Positions 1-7,018 of a stretch of 11,865 bases of DNA are shown here, piece after piece. The position numbers and the translations under genes are program-made. Source of the stretch: Xanthobacteraceae bacterium. Its GTDB lineage: Bacteria; Pseudomonadota; Alphaproteobacteria; Rhizobiales; Xanthobacteraceae. The stretch lies in the NCBI GenBank assembly GCA_030037185.1, contig JASHRR010000257.1, positions 1-11,865 on the forward strand, in the 5' to 3' direction. The stretch's first letter is position 1; each line of letters opens with the position of its first letter. Under the pieces are notes generated by a model. That model worked only from the letters and a program-made list of their open reading frames with translations. It did no database searches and had not been told where the DNA came from.

Positions 1-707
1 GAAGTGCCGCCGCCAATATCGGTGACCAACACGTGCCGCAGCGGAGCATCGTCATCATCGCGCCGCCGCCACAACTCGTGCGCCGGGTCGTGTTTTTCCA
101 GCCAGCAGTAGAACGCAGCCTGCGGCTCCTCAAGCAACCGCACGTCGTTTGGGAACCCCGCTTCATCCGCCGCGGCAATCGTTAGCCGCTGTGCGGCCGC
201 ATCGAAGGAAGCGGGGACGGTAACTGTGATCTCCTGATCATCGAACGCAAAACCGGCCTGGGCAAACCGACTATTCCAGGTCCCCCGCAGATAATTCAGA
301 ATCAGTGCAGCGGCGCGCACTGGTGAGATCTTCTGCTCGCGCGCCAGATCCTTCGATCCCCAAGGCAGAAACGGCGCCGACCGATCGGCGGCGTGATGGC
401 AAAGCCAGGACTTGGCAGAATGGATGACCCGTCCGGGCGTTTCGCTTGCCTTCATGCGCGCGAAGCGGCCGATGATCCACTGCCCGGCTCCGACCTCCTT
501 GCCGCGAAAGCATGCCGCGACCGCTTCCTCGGGCAGGTAGAGGAAAGAAGGCAGCGTCGGCTCCTCCGTCAGCCCGGCAAAGCTTTCCCATTGCGCGATA
601 GAAAAGATCTCCGGTGTCCCCTCGCCGACCAATGGCGCGAACGCGAGTGCGGAGTTGGTTGTGCCGAGATCAATACCGATAGAGAAGCGGGCGCGAGCTT
701 TCGTCAA
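1..707 (-). CDS. Hsp70/DnaK-family protein, N-terminal part (runs off the left edge)
   Basis: This is the N-terminal ATPase half of an Hsp70-family protein, with 235 codons visible. The start is read as TTG at 707 because GGGAGGT lies five bases upstream and the protein then begins like its neighbour. Residues 8-20 hold the phosphate-1 loop (IGIDLGTTNS). The segment VTVPASFD and then LLEEPQAAFY follow, as in the upstream paralogue, and the visible part ends in the phosphate-2 loop DIGGGT. The substrate-binding half lies outside the window. It is the third gene of a minus-strand operon, 27 bases after the stop of the other Hsp70 gene, so co-translation is likely. From what I recall of this arrangement the missing C-terminus often carries an extra domain (DUF3731), but that cannot be seen here. 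It is probably an ATP-dependent cytosolic chaperone-like protein; its clients are unknown. Family confidence is high. Confidence 0.93.
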   Translation of the reverse strand, partial: MTKARARFSIGIDLGTTNSALAFAPLVGEGTPEIFSIAQWESFAGLTEEPTLPSFLYLPEEAVAACFRGKEVGAGQWIIGRFARMKASETPGRVIHSAKSWLCHHAADRSAPFLPWGSKDLAREQKISPVRAAALILNYLRGTWNSRFAQAGFAFDDQEITVTVPASFDAAAQRLTIAAADEAGFPNDVRLLEEPQAAFYCWLEKHDPAHELWRRRDDDDAPLRHVLVTDIGGGT

Positions 708-734
708 GACTTACCTCCCGAGGCAGGCCCGGCC

Positions 735-2564
735 CTATTCCGTGCGGACTTGAAACTCGATTTTCCATCGGCGATCGGAGTTCGCGTGCTTCATCCAAAG
801 CTCAAGGATGCCAAGTTCTGTGATGACGGGGTTAATCCGGACCGGCACCACCTGCTCCACGTCGCCAAGCGCCGGAATCTCGATTTCGAGCAGGCCGGTG
901 TCCTCAAGATCACGTTCTGCGTTAGCAAGGATCTGTCCCGGCGTGTCGCCGCTTCGCACGGAGGAACAGAAGAACCGAAACTCCGCGGAGCGGCCGGTGA
1001 CAAGGCCGAATTCGCGTCCCTCGATCAGCAGTTCTGTGCCTTCCTGCATGCCCTGTGGGACAACGCACAGCGCTTTGAGCGGCGGTTTGTAGCCCGGAAT
1101 GGCGGGCATCGAAGTCTCCAGGCCAATGTAATAAGATCGCGCCGCGCCGGCCTTGATGCGCACGCCCTTCCCAGTGGCGCGGTGACGTCCGTAGATCGCG
1201 GCGCCGCGTGCGACAGCGAGGTCCGGCTCGAAACCTTCCAATTCGCGGACTGGTTGGCCCCCGTTCCAGGACGCTAGCAGATCAAGCACCCGGGCACGGA
1301 TCGGCGCAGCCTTGAAAACGCCGCCATTGAACAAGACCGCCGTTGGAATCAGCATTTCCGTCGCGGCCGGCGCTCCCACCAGAGCGGTAAGCTTTTCGCT
1401 TGCCTTCACGTTCTGCAGGCTCTGACCGAGAAACCGGGCGATATGTTTGCTGACCACGGGATCGGGAGCATAGGGCAGACCGAATTCCTGCAACCCGGTC
1501 ATACGGCGCTCATGCGGCAGCTCGCCGATGCTGGTTCTGGCGAAGAAACCGTCAAGAACAACTTGTTCTAGCATCTCGCGATCGAGCGTCGTTGAGATAG
1601 TCCTGGCAAGAAGGCTGGAACCGCGCGAGGGGATTGCGATCGGCGCCTCTGCCAGAGCTTTATCCTCAAAGAGGGTGATCTTCGCCTTGGAGGCAGCGTG
1701 CACGAGAGCTAAAAACTGCCAAGCGTCCAGCGATTTGCCCATCGCCTCAAGCTTGGCCTGCAGCGCATAGGCGAGCGCCAAATCCATATTGTCGCCGCCC
1801 AGCAGAATGTGTTCGCCGACGCTGACCCGCTCAAGTTCCAGGCTGCCCTCAACATTAGTGACCGCGATCAGACTGAAATCGGCTGTCCCGCCACCGACGT
1901 CGCAAACCAGCACGATGTCGCCGTGAGCGACCAAATTGCGCCATGTTCTGCCCGTTTGCGCCGTCCAGGCATAGAATGCCGCCTGCGGCTCCTCTAGCAA
2001 GGTGACATCCCCAAGCGCCGCGGCCTTAGCAGCCTCGGCGGTGAGACTTCTCGCGACCTCGTCAAACGAGGCAGGAACGGTCACAACAATCTCGCCTTTC
2101 GAAAGGTCCCAATCCCGCCCCTGCGCATGTTCCGCGTGCAGGAATGCGTCCCTGAGATGCTGCAGGTAACGGCGTGAGCATTCGAGTGGCGAGAGCTTCT
2201 CTTCTGCGATGTCCGATCGCCAGGGCAGGCTCCGCTGTTTCGGGTCGATATGCGGGTTGGACAGCCACGACTTGGCGGAGGTCACGAGACGATCCGGCAC
2301 AAGCGCGCCCCTGTCGCGCGCGAACTGGCCAAGGATCGGGCGGTCCCCAGCATCGTTCCAGGGCAGAGGAAACGACCCCTCGGGGAACTCCTGCCGATGC
2401 GGAATATAAATCGTCGACGGCAGCGTCGCCATCTCGCCAAGCTGATTTGGTCCCAGGAACTGCGGGATTTTGACAATCCTGGTCTCACCACTCTCGATAT
2501 CGCCGACCGCCATTGCGCTGTTGCTGGTGCCGAGGTCGATACCAAGACTGAAACGAGCGTTCAT
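735..2564 (-). CDS. Hsp70/DnaK-family protein (609 aa, divergent)
   Basis: This is a complete Hsp70-family protein of 609 residues. The actin-like ATPase fold is marked by phosphate-1 (GIDLGTSNSAMAVGD, residues 8-22), VTVPASFD at 161-168, LLEEPQAAFYAW at 189-200, phosphate-2 (VCDVGGGTADFSL, 220-232) and an adenosine-like motif FNGGVF at 412-417. The C-terminal ~140 residues are beta-rich and end in a charged tail without the EEVD or lid sequence of canonical DnaK, so this is an atypical Hsp70 rather than the housekeeping dnaK. It starts at ATG 2564 with only a weak AGGA far upstream. It lies between a DUF2760 gene upstream and a second Hsp70 gene 27 bases downstream, all in one direction. Two different Hsp70s in tandem suggest a heteromeric or specialised chaperone acting with the membrane-anchored DUF2760 protein; that role is inference. 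Confidence 0.95.
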   Translation of the reverse strand: MNARFSLGIDLGTSNSAMAVGDIESGETRIVKIPQFLGPNQLGEMATLPSTIYIPHRQEFPEGSFPLPWNDAGDRPILGQFARDRGALVPDRLVTSAKSWLSNPHIDPKQRSLPWRSDIAEEKLSPLECSRRYLQHLRDAFLHAEHAQGRDWDLSKGEIVVTVPASFDEVARSLTAEAAKAAALGDVTLLEEPQAAFYAWTAQTGRTWRNLVAHGDIVLVCDVGGGTADFSLIAVTNVEGSLELERVSVGEHILLGGDNMDLALAYALQAKLEAMGKSLDAWQFLALVHAASKAKITLFEDKALAEAPIAIPSRGSSLLARTISTTLDREMLEQVVLDGFFARTSIGELPHERRMTGLQEFGLPYAPDPVVSKHIARFLGQSLQNVKASEKLTALVGAPAATEMLIPTAVLFNGGVFKAAPIRARVLDLLASWNGGQPVRELEGFEPDLAVARGAAIYGRHRATGKGVRIKAGAARSYYIGLETSMPAIPGYKPPLKALCVVPQGMQEGTELLIEGREFGLVTGRSAEFRFFCSSVRSGDTPGQILANAERDLEDTGLLEIEIPALGDVEQVVPVRINPVITELGILELWMKHANSDRRWKIEFQVRTE

Positions 2565-2690
2565 GGGTGGATGGTCATCCTGGTTGCGGCCATCGGTTCG
2601 CGTCAGCGGCCGCGCCGCGTGATGGAGCGTTGGTCGCCTTGAAGTCTACCCCACTGGCCCCATAGTCGGTCGCTGCCGGCTTGCTCGCAC

Positions 2691-3329
2691 TTATTTCAGT
2701 TCCACCTCCGCCGGAGCGATTGCCGGGAGCCGGTCGGTCGAACTTCGCAGAACCCGTGGTAGGTTTACCGCATCCGCCTTCCAGCCGTGGTGGACGAGCA
2801 CTCCGGAGAACGGCGCCGGGCCGCTGATTTTACCCAGCAGGCGGTATTCGTCCGGCGGATAGCCAGCGGCGACCTGCACTGTCGAGCCCTCGCTCTCTGC
2901 GCGTACCGGCGAGATCCGGAAGTGTTCCAGCAGCGTCGCCTTGCATCCGGCGTGCACCACGCGCGCGGCTGCCCCGACCCGTGAGTCGTCATATGCGTTA
3001 ATGTCCTCCATCAGGAAATCGACAAGCCGGCCCCGGGCCTGCAGCGTCGCTAAAAAGCTGACGACCTCGGCGTCTGCCTGGTTCGCGCGAGTTGGAACGG
3101 GTATCGGTCGGGCTGCCTCGGCGGCAGCACCTCGCGGATGCTGGTCGGGGCCACCCGTCAATAACATCGTTACCAGTGCGACAAGGCCCAGCACCAGCGC
3201 GCCACCCGATAGATAGGGCTGGAATGGGCTCGCCACCGGCAACAATTCCAGGGCGTTGGCCACGAGCAGGAGCAGGACGGCTATGATTGAGACCGCTCTC
3301 ATCGCGTGCATATCTAACCACAGTTCCAT
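2691..3329 (-). CDS. DUF2760-type membrane-anchored protein
   Basis: The protein is 212 residues from ATG 3329. An in-frame TTG at 3359 would give 222, and neither start has a clear Shine-Dalgarno, so the start is uncertain. Two hydrophobic helices lie at about residues 12-30 and 40-58, followed by a Pro/Ala/Arg linker. A soluble C-terminal domain begins near SFLATLQARGRLVDFLMEDI and continues through GAAARVVHAGCKATL to GKISGPAPFSGVLVHHGW. These stretches match my memory of the DUF2760 family, which has no assigned biochemical function and is commonly found beside Hsp70-family genes. It probably sits in the inner membrane with the C-terminal domain in the cytoplasm, where it could recruit the two downstream Hsp70s; this is inferred. 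It is separated from the next gene by 126 bases and is the first gene of the operon. Confidence 0.85.
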   Translation of the reverse strand: MELWLDMHAMRAVSIIAVLLLLVANALELLPVASPFQPYLSGGALVLGLVALVTMLLTGGPDQHPRGAAAEAARPIPVPTRANQADAEVVSFLATLQARGRLVDFLMEDINAYDDSRVGAAARVVHAGCKATLLEHFRISPVRAESEGSTVQVAAGYPPDEYRLLGKISGPAPFSGVLVHHGWKADAVNLPRVLRSSTDRLPAIAPAEVELK

Positions 3330-3421
3330 TTGAGGCCACGGTTGCTGACGCACGAACAATATAGGATCTCGACGGCTGTGGAAACGTAACGGCGATGCTA
3401 AAAACAGTCGCTCAAAGCCTT

Positions 3422-3472
3422 TTGGCGCCCAAGGGCGCTTCGCAGGACCTCATCGCGAAAATAAATTCGGCT
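3422..3472 (+). pseudogene. Fragment of a Bug-type solute-binding protein C-terminus
   Basis: An open frame here reads LLAPKGASQDLIAKINSA. This closely resembles the FAPKGTPKDVVAKLNEA segment of the Bug (tripartite tricarboxylate transporter receptor) gene at 4204-5166 and the same conserved segment across that family. Nothing recognisable as Bug lies before or after it: the frame continues into unrelated residues and then reaches the IS110 remnant. I read it as a small surviving piece of a second, mostly deleted Bug gene. It is only 17 codons, so chance resemblance is possible. Confidence 0.45.
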
Positions 3473-3574
3473 GGTTCTCCCGATAGAGTGACCAAGAGAA
3501 CGGACTCCATACCGAGCCGTCGCTGCATCGAGGGCAATCAGGGCCTTCCCGGTCTGATGCATAAAGAGCGGACC

Positions 3575-3706
3575 ATGGGTAAGCATAAACTAGCTTTTGT
3601 TGCGTTTGATAGTGCCAAAGAGAAGCATGCAGTGGCAATCGTCGACGACGGTCGCGATGGCGAAGTGCGCTATCTGGGTGAGACGGGGAACGGACATAAG
3701 TCTTGA
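3575..3706 (+). pseudogene. Truncated IS110-family transposase (N-terminal fragment)
   Basis: An ATG at 3575, preceded by AAAGAGCGG, opens a frame of 43 codons: MGKHKLAFVAFDSAKEKHAV, then AIVDDGRDGEVRYLGE. This is the start of an IS110-type transposase; the Asp of AFDSAKEKH corresponds to the first acidic residue of the RuvC-like DEDD nuclease domain. After the Glu of YLGE the family similarity is lost (TGNGHKS and stop at 3706). IS110 transposases are usually 300-400 residues, so about 90% is missing, including the C-terminal serine domain. No matching distal part was found in the following 400 bases. The element is dead. Confidence 0.72.
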
Positions 3707-4203
3707 ACCATGGCCGATGCAAAATTCGCCGTGTTGTCCGTGGTCGCAGGATCGGGATCGCGCCCCTGCGCAAACGCAAGGTTTTCGGCCCTCCTCATTG
3801 AGGCTCGGCTCGGCTTGCGAGCAACCCTCGTTTCAATTTTTGCATACGCGGGGCGGACCACCTGATTTGCCGGGCTCACTTATCGTTAATGCTTTCTTAG
3901 CGGAATTCCGGTGCGGGACCGCCTCGGTGTGGGACCGCCTCGCATTGGCCGCCAGGCCCAACGGCAGGGGGCTTGAGGAATGGACATAACGTCTCGCAGC
4001 GGGCCGGTCGCGGCAGAAACTTCATCTACGGATGACGTAAGGGAGAAAACGAAGCCTTGAAAAACAATTGGGTGTATGGACAGCCCATGGAGGGGACAAC
4101 GTCGATCAAATCGCGGCCATGGTGAGGGCGGCACCGCAAATCGGTTGCGTCCTGTCAACACCTTATGTACCGGCAATGCCAAGGAGAGCCTGGAGAAAAA
4201 AAT
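3707..4203 (+). other. Gene-poor stretch, probably decayed DNA
   Basis: No convincing gene is visible on either strand between the IS110 fragment and the Bug gene. Open frames of 50-130 codons exist but have no recognisable motifs and overlap one another. The only structured element is a tandem 16-bp repeat at 3911-3942. The last ~40 bases hold the ribosome-binding region of the next gene. Confidence 0.5.
3911..3942 (+). repeat. Tandem 16-bp direct repeat, two copies
   Basis: The unit GTGCGGGACCGCCTCG at 3911-3926 is followed directly by GTGTGGGACCGCCTCG at 3927-3942, one mismatch apart. It lies in non-coding DNA. It may be a local slippage duplication or a pair of protein-binding sites; nothing distinguishes these. 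Confidence 0.8.
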
Positions 4204-5166
4204 TTGCAAACGAGAGAGCTGATTTTTGTGGTTGCGCTGCTAGCTTTCGCCGGCATCGCGCGGGCGCAGACTTGGCCATCCCGACAAATCACGGTGGTCG
4301 TTCCGTTTCCACCAGGGGGATCGACAGACGTGGTCGCGCGTATCATGGCCGAACGTATGCGGCCCCTCATCGGCCAGCCCGTCATTATTGAAAATGTTGG
4401 CGGCGCGGGAGGAAGCATCGGCGTCGGCCGCGTGGCGCGCGCCGCCCCAGACGGATACACGATTGACATAGGACAGTGGGACACGCACGTAGGCAGCGTG
4501 ATCTATTCACTGAATTACGACTTGCAGGGGGATTTCGAGCCGATTGGACTGCTGTCGATTAACCCCCAGCTAATGGTTGGCAAAAAAAGTTTACCAGCGA
4601 ATGATTTAAGAAGCCTCGTGACTTGGACGAAGGCGAACCCCGGGAAGGCGACGCTTGTCAACCAACTCGCTTCGGCACAGCTGACGGGCCAATTGCTGCA
4701 GCACCTGACCGGTACAAGTCTTCAACTTATTCCCTACCGAGGTGCCGGGCCCGCAATGACAGATCTGGTGGCCGGGCAGGTTGATCTGATGGTCTCGCAA
4801 GCTGCTGTCGTGTTGCCGAACTTGCAAGCTGGAACAATCAAACCAATTGCAAACCTGTCGCCGCGTCGCTCCCTGGCTGTGCCTGAAATTCCGTCCTCGG
4901 ACGAGAGCGGCGCGCCAGGACTCTACGCCTCCGGATGGTTTGGATTTTTTGCACCGAAAGGCACTCCGAAGGACGTTGTCGCCAAGCTAAACGAGGCCAT
5001 GGTGCGCGTGCTCAACGAGCCAGCCGTACGGGCCAGATCCACCCAACTTGGACTGGATATCGCTTCGGCTGAGTAGCAGCGACCTGAGGGACTTGCGGCC
5101 TTGCACAAGGCCGAGATCGAGAAATGGTGGCCGATCATCAAGTCAGCCAACATCAAGGCCGAATAG
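4204..5166 (+). pseudogene. Bug-family solute-binding protein with one in-frame amber stop
   Basis: This is a periplasmic Bug-type receptor of tripartite tricarboxylate transporters, which bind small carboxylates. The start is taken as TTG 4204, with GGAG eight bases upstream, because it gives a clean signal peptide (basic MQTRE, hydrophobic core, cleavage near ARA/QTWP). An ATG at 4165 is in frame but puts 13 hydrophilic residues before it. Family motifs are VVPFPPGGSTDVVAR near residues 33-47, then VIIENVGGAGGSIG, PYRGAGPAMTDLVAGQVDL, and GFFAPKGTPKDVVAKLNEA. The frame stops at TAG 5074-5076 after 290 residues. Past that codon the same frame continues with QRPEGLAALHKAEIEKWW and PIIKSANIKAE to a second TAG at 5164. 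That is the normal end of the family and gives the usual length of about 320. The likely ancestral codon is CAG (Gln). The protein is either a recent pseudogene, a truncated product, or rescued by amber suppression. No transporter membrane genes are nearby. Confidence 0.85.
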
Positions 5167-5403
5167 GAAGAGTGCAGCAAGACCTCTCGTGGCGCGCCCC
5201 AATGTCGGGGCTGGTCAAATTCGTCATGGCGCTCGATCGACGTCTTGCGGACTACCCCTTCCGGGCTCCGGGACTGCCGTGGTATTTATAAGAGCCGTTC
5301 GGCACGCAAGGGAGGTAGGCCTCATGAGCATTGGGCAATGGCCGTTAAGCAGAAGGGAAAGTTTATTCGGACACTATAAAGACTTTTGTTCCTGGAGGGG
5401 CAG
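5167..5403 (+). promoter_or_regulatory. Intergenic region before the hydrolase; possible leader ORF
   Basis: This gap presumably holds the hydrolase promoter, but no convincing -35/-10 pair was found; a TATAAA at 5375-5380 is the only candidate -10. A short hairpin with five-base GCCCC/GGGGC arms at 5196-5211 lacks a T-run, so it is not a clear terminator. A 35-codon frame from ATG 5324, preceded by AGGGAGGT, overlaps the start of the hydrolase and ends at 5431. Confidence 0.3.
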
Positions 5404-6714
5404 ATGTACGCGCAATCACGGCCGACTCTGACATCAAAAAGCGGCTCGGCGTCGATCATCGCAACACGGCGTCGGTTCATGCTGGCGGCAATGGCGGCAG
5501 GAGGCGCCTACAGCAGCGTGGGCCCGCAAAGACGCGCACAAGCGGCAATCGTTCAGACCGATACCGCAAACCTTCCTCCACTCCCGCTTCCCGCAGGGAT
5601 ACGCTCGCGCTACGTCAGCGATATCAATGGGCTTACCTTTCACGTGCTGGAAGCTGGCTTCGAGGAGAAGGGTCGGCCTTGTGTATTACTCCTCCATGGA
5701 TATCCGGAACTCGCGTACGGCTGGCGCAAGGTAATGCTGCCCCTGGCTTCGGCCGGATTTCATGTGCTTGCACCGGATATGAGAGGCTATGGTCGCACGA
5801 CCGGCTGGGACGACAGTTATGACGGTGATGTTTTCTTATTCCGTCACACAAATTTGGTTAGAGATGCCCTTGGGCTGGTGTCTGCATTTGGGTATCGCTC
5901 GGCGTCTGTTATTGGGCGTGATGCCGGTTCGCCGGTCGCCGCCTACTGCGCCCTGATACGGCCGGACGTGTTCCATTCGGTCGTGATGATGACGGCCCCG
6001 TTTGCCGGACCACCGGCACTGCCGTTCAATACGGTTGGTGGTACAAAGCAGGATGGAAACACAGCTTCTGATGTCAGGAGCATCAACGCGGATTTGGCCA
6101 AGCTGTCTCCTCCACGCAAGCACTACCAAGTCTATTACACGACGCGTGAGGCAAACGGCAACATGCGGAATGCCCCACAGGGCTTGCACGCCTTCCTTCG
6201 CGCGTACTACCACTACAAGAGCGCGGATTGGAAAGGAAATAAGCCCTTCAGGCTCAAATCGCTGACTGCCGAAGAGCTCGCCCAGATGCCGCGCTATTAC
6301 ATCATGGATCTCGACAAGGGCATGGCGGAAACTGTCGCGTCGGTGATGCCCTCCGCCGCTGAAATCGCAGCTTGCAGATGGCTCCCTGATATTGAACTGG
6401 AGGTATACACTACCGAATATGAAAGGACGGGATTTCAGGGCGGGCTTCAGGGTTATCGACGCGTTGGTCCCAGGTTCACCGCGGACTTGCAAACTTACTC
6501 GGGACGTACGATCGACGTGCCATCACTATTCATAGGCGGAAAGAGCGACTGGGGTGTTTTCCAAGTTCCCGGCGCGTTCGAGCGCATGCAGAGCACCGCC
6601 TGCACCCAGATGCGCGGTGCTCATCTTATTGATGGCGCGGGACACTGGCTTGAGCAAGAGCAGCCGGAGCAAGTCAGTCAGCTGCTTATTCAATTTTTGA
6701 AAAGCGCAAGCTAA
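5404..6714 (+). CDS. Tat-exported alpha/beta hydrolase, epoxide-hydrolase type
   Basis: The protein has 436 residues from ATG 5404, preceded by GGAGGGG at a good distance. An in-frame TTG at 5386 lies upstream of that ribosome-binding site and is unlikely. Residues 21-26 (TRRRFM) followed by a hydrophobic stretch and an Ala-rich end (AQAA, 45-48) form a twin-arginine signal, so it is exported folded to the periplasm. The alpha/beta hydrolase core shows the oxyanion motif HGYPE at 98-102, DMRGYGRT at 125-132, a nucleophile elbow IGRDAG with Asp173, and the catalytic His414 in DGAGHW. An Asp nucleophile with HGxP is typical of epoxide hydrolases and related dehalogenases; most of these have His before the nucleophile where this has Arg172. 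Candidate acid is Asp in GGKSDWG. The mature part is longer than usual because of a large cap region (about residues 205-360). The substrate is unknown. Confidence 0.88.
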   Translation: MYAQSRPTLTSKSGSASIIATRRRFMLAAMAAGGAYSSVGPQRRAQAAIVQTDTANLPPLPLPAGIRSRYVSDINGLTFHVLEAGFEEKGRPCVLLLHGYPELAYGWRKVMLPLASAGFHVLAPDMRGYGRTTGWDDSYDGDVFLFRHTNLVRDALGLVSAFGYRSASVIGRDAGSPVAAYCALIRPDVFHSVVMMTAPFAGPPALPFNTVGGTKQDGNTASDVRSINADLAKLSPPRKHYQVYYTTREANGNMRNAPQGLHAFLRAYYHYKSADWKGNKPFRLKSLTAEELAQMPRYYIMDLDKGMAETVASVMPSAAEIAACRWLPDIELEVYTTEYERTGFQGGLQGYRRVGPRFTADLQTYSGRTIDVPSLFIGGKSDWGVFQVPGAFERMQSTACTQMRGAHLIDGAGHWLEQEQPEQVSQLLIQFLKSAS

Positions 6715-6933
6715 AGAGTAAGGGTAGGCGAGGGCGCGCTCTTCGTTGAGTGGCCCGCGCGGACCGTGTGGCGGCCTCGCGCGTAAAATTGAGCCGGGCC
6801 GAGCACAAGGAGGATAGCTTCTTCGCACCGGCCTTGCATGCCCGAGCGGCGAGCGCTGAAGCGGCCGCAGCCCGTTACAGAAAGAGGCGTTACGAAACAG
6901 CATCGATCAAGAACGTCACGCCTCTCCCCAGAC
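6715..6933 (+). other. Non-coding or decayed stretch after the hydrolase
   Basis: Open frames on both strands here are short, Ala/Arg-rich and lack recognisable motifs. No clear terminator hairpin with a T-run was seen after the hydrolase stop at 6714. The stretch leads directly into the TrbG-like fragment and is probably decayed DNA of the same element. Confidence 0.4.
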
Positions 6934-7014
6934 AACGGTTGGGTCTATGCCACGCCCGGGCAGGTGACCGACATCGCCTGGCAGGAGGGCGAGCTGGTCT
7001 GCTCCGGGCTCGGT
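6934..7014 (+). pseudogene. trbG: TrbG/VirB9-like fragment (type IV secretion)
   Basis: The frame reads GWVYATPGQVTDIAWQEGE followed by LVCSGLG. It matches the conserved TrbG/VirB9 stretch in which a VY...APGQVTDIALQEGEQ segment precedes a Gly-rich GSGPVAAGD region. After SGLG the similarity dissolves. In conjugative systems TrbG/VirB9 is a periplasmic/outer-membrane component of the mating-pair channel. Only about 27 codons are recognisable, and no other trb gene is seen in the window. It ends four bases from the stop of the converging methyltransferase gene, suggesting that a deletion joined two unrelated pieces. Identification rests on one motif of about 17 residues. Confidence 0.55.
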
Positions 7015-7018
7015 TGCG

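Noticed and set aside
393..1277. 294-codon open frame on the plus strand
   Set aside because: It lies antisense to the two Hsp70 genes, whose motifs are unmistakable. Its own sequence is Arg/Ala-rich, has no motif, and is a by-product of high GC.
3710..3871. Short frame from ATG 3710 as continuation of the IS110 transposase
   Set aside because: Its residues show no resemblance to the expected transposase region and it uses a different frame without a plausible single indel.
5196..5211. Rho-independent terminator after the Bug gene
   Set aside because: The hairpin has only five-base arms and no T-run follows, so it is too weak to call.
5836..6492. 218-codon open frame on the minus strand
   Set aside because: It is antisense to the alpha/beta hydrolase, which carries the full catalytic motifs and a proper start. 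No domain is visible in it.
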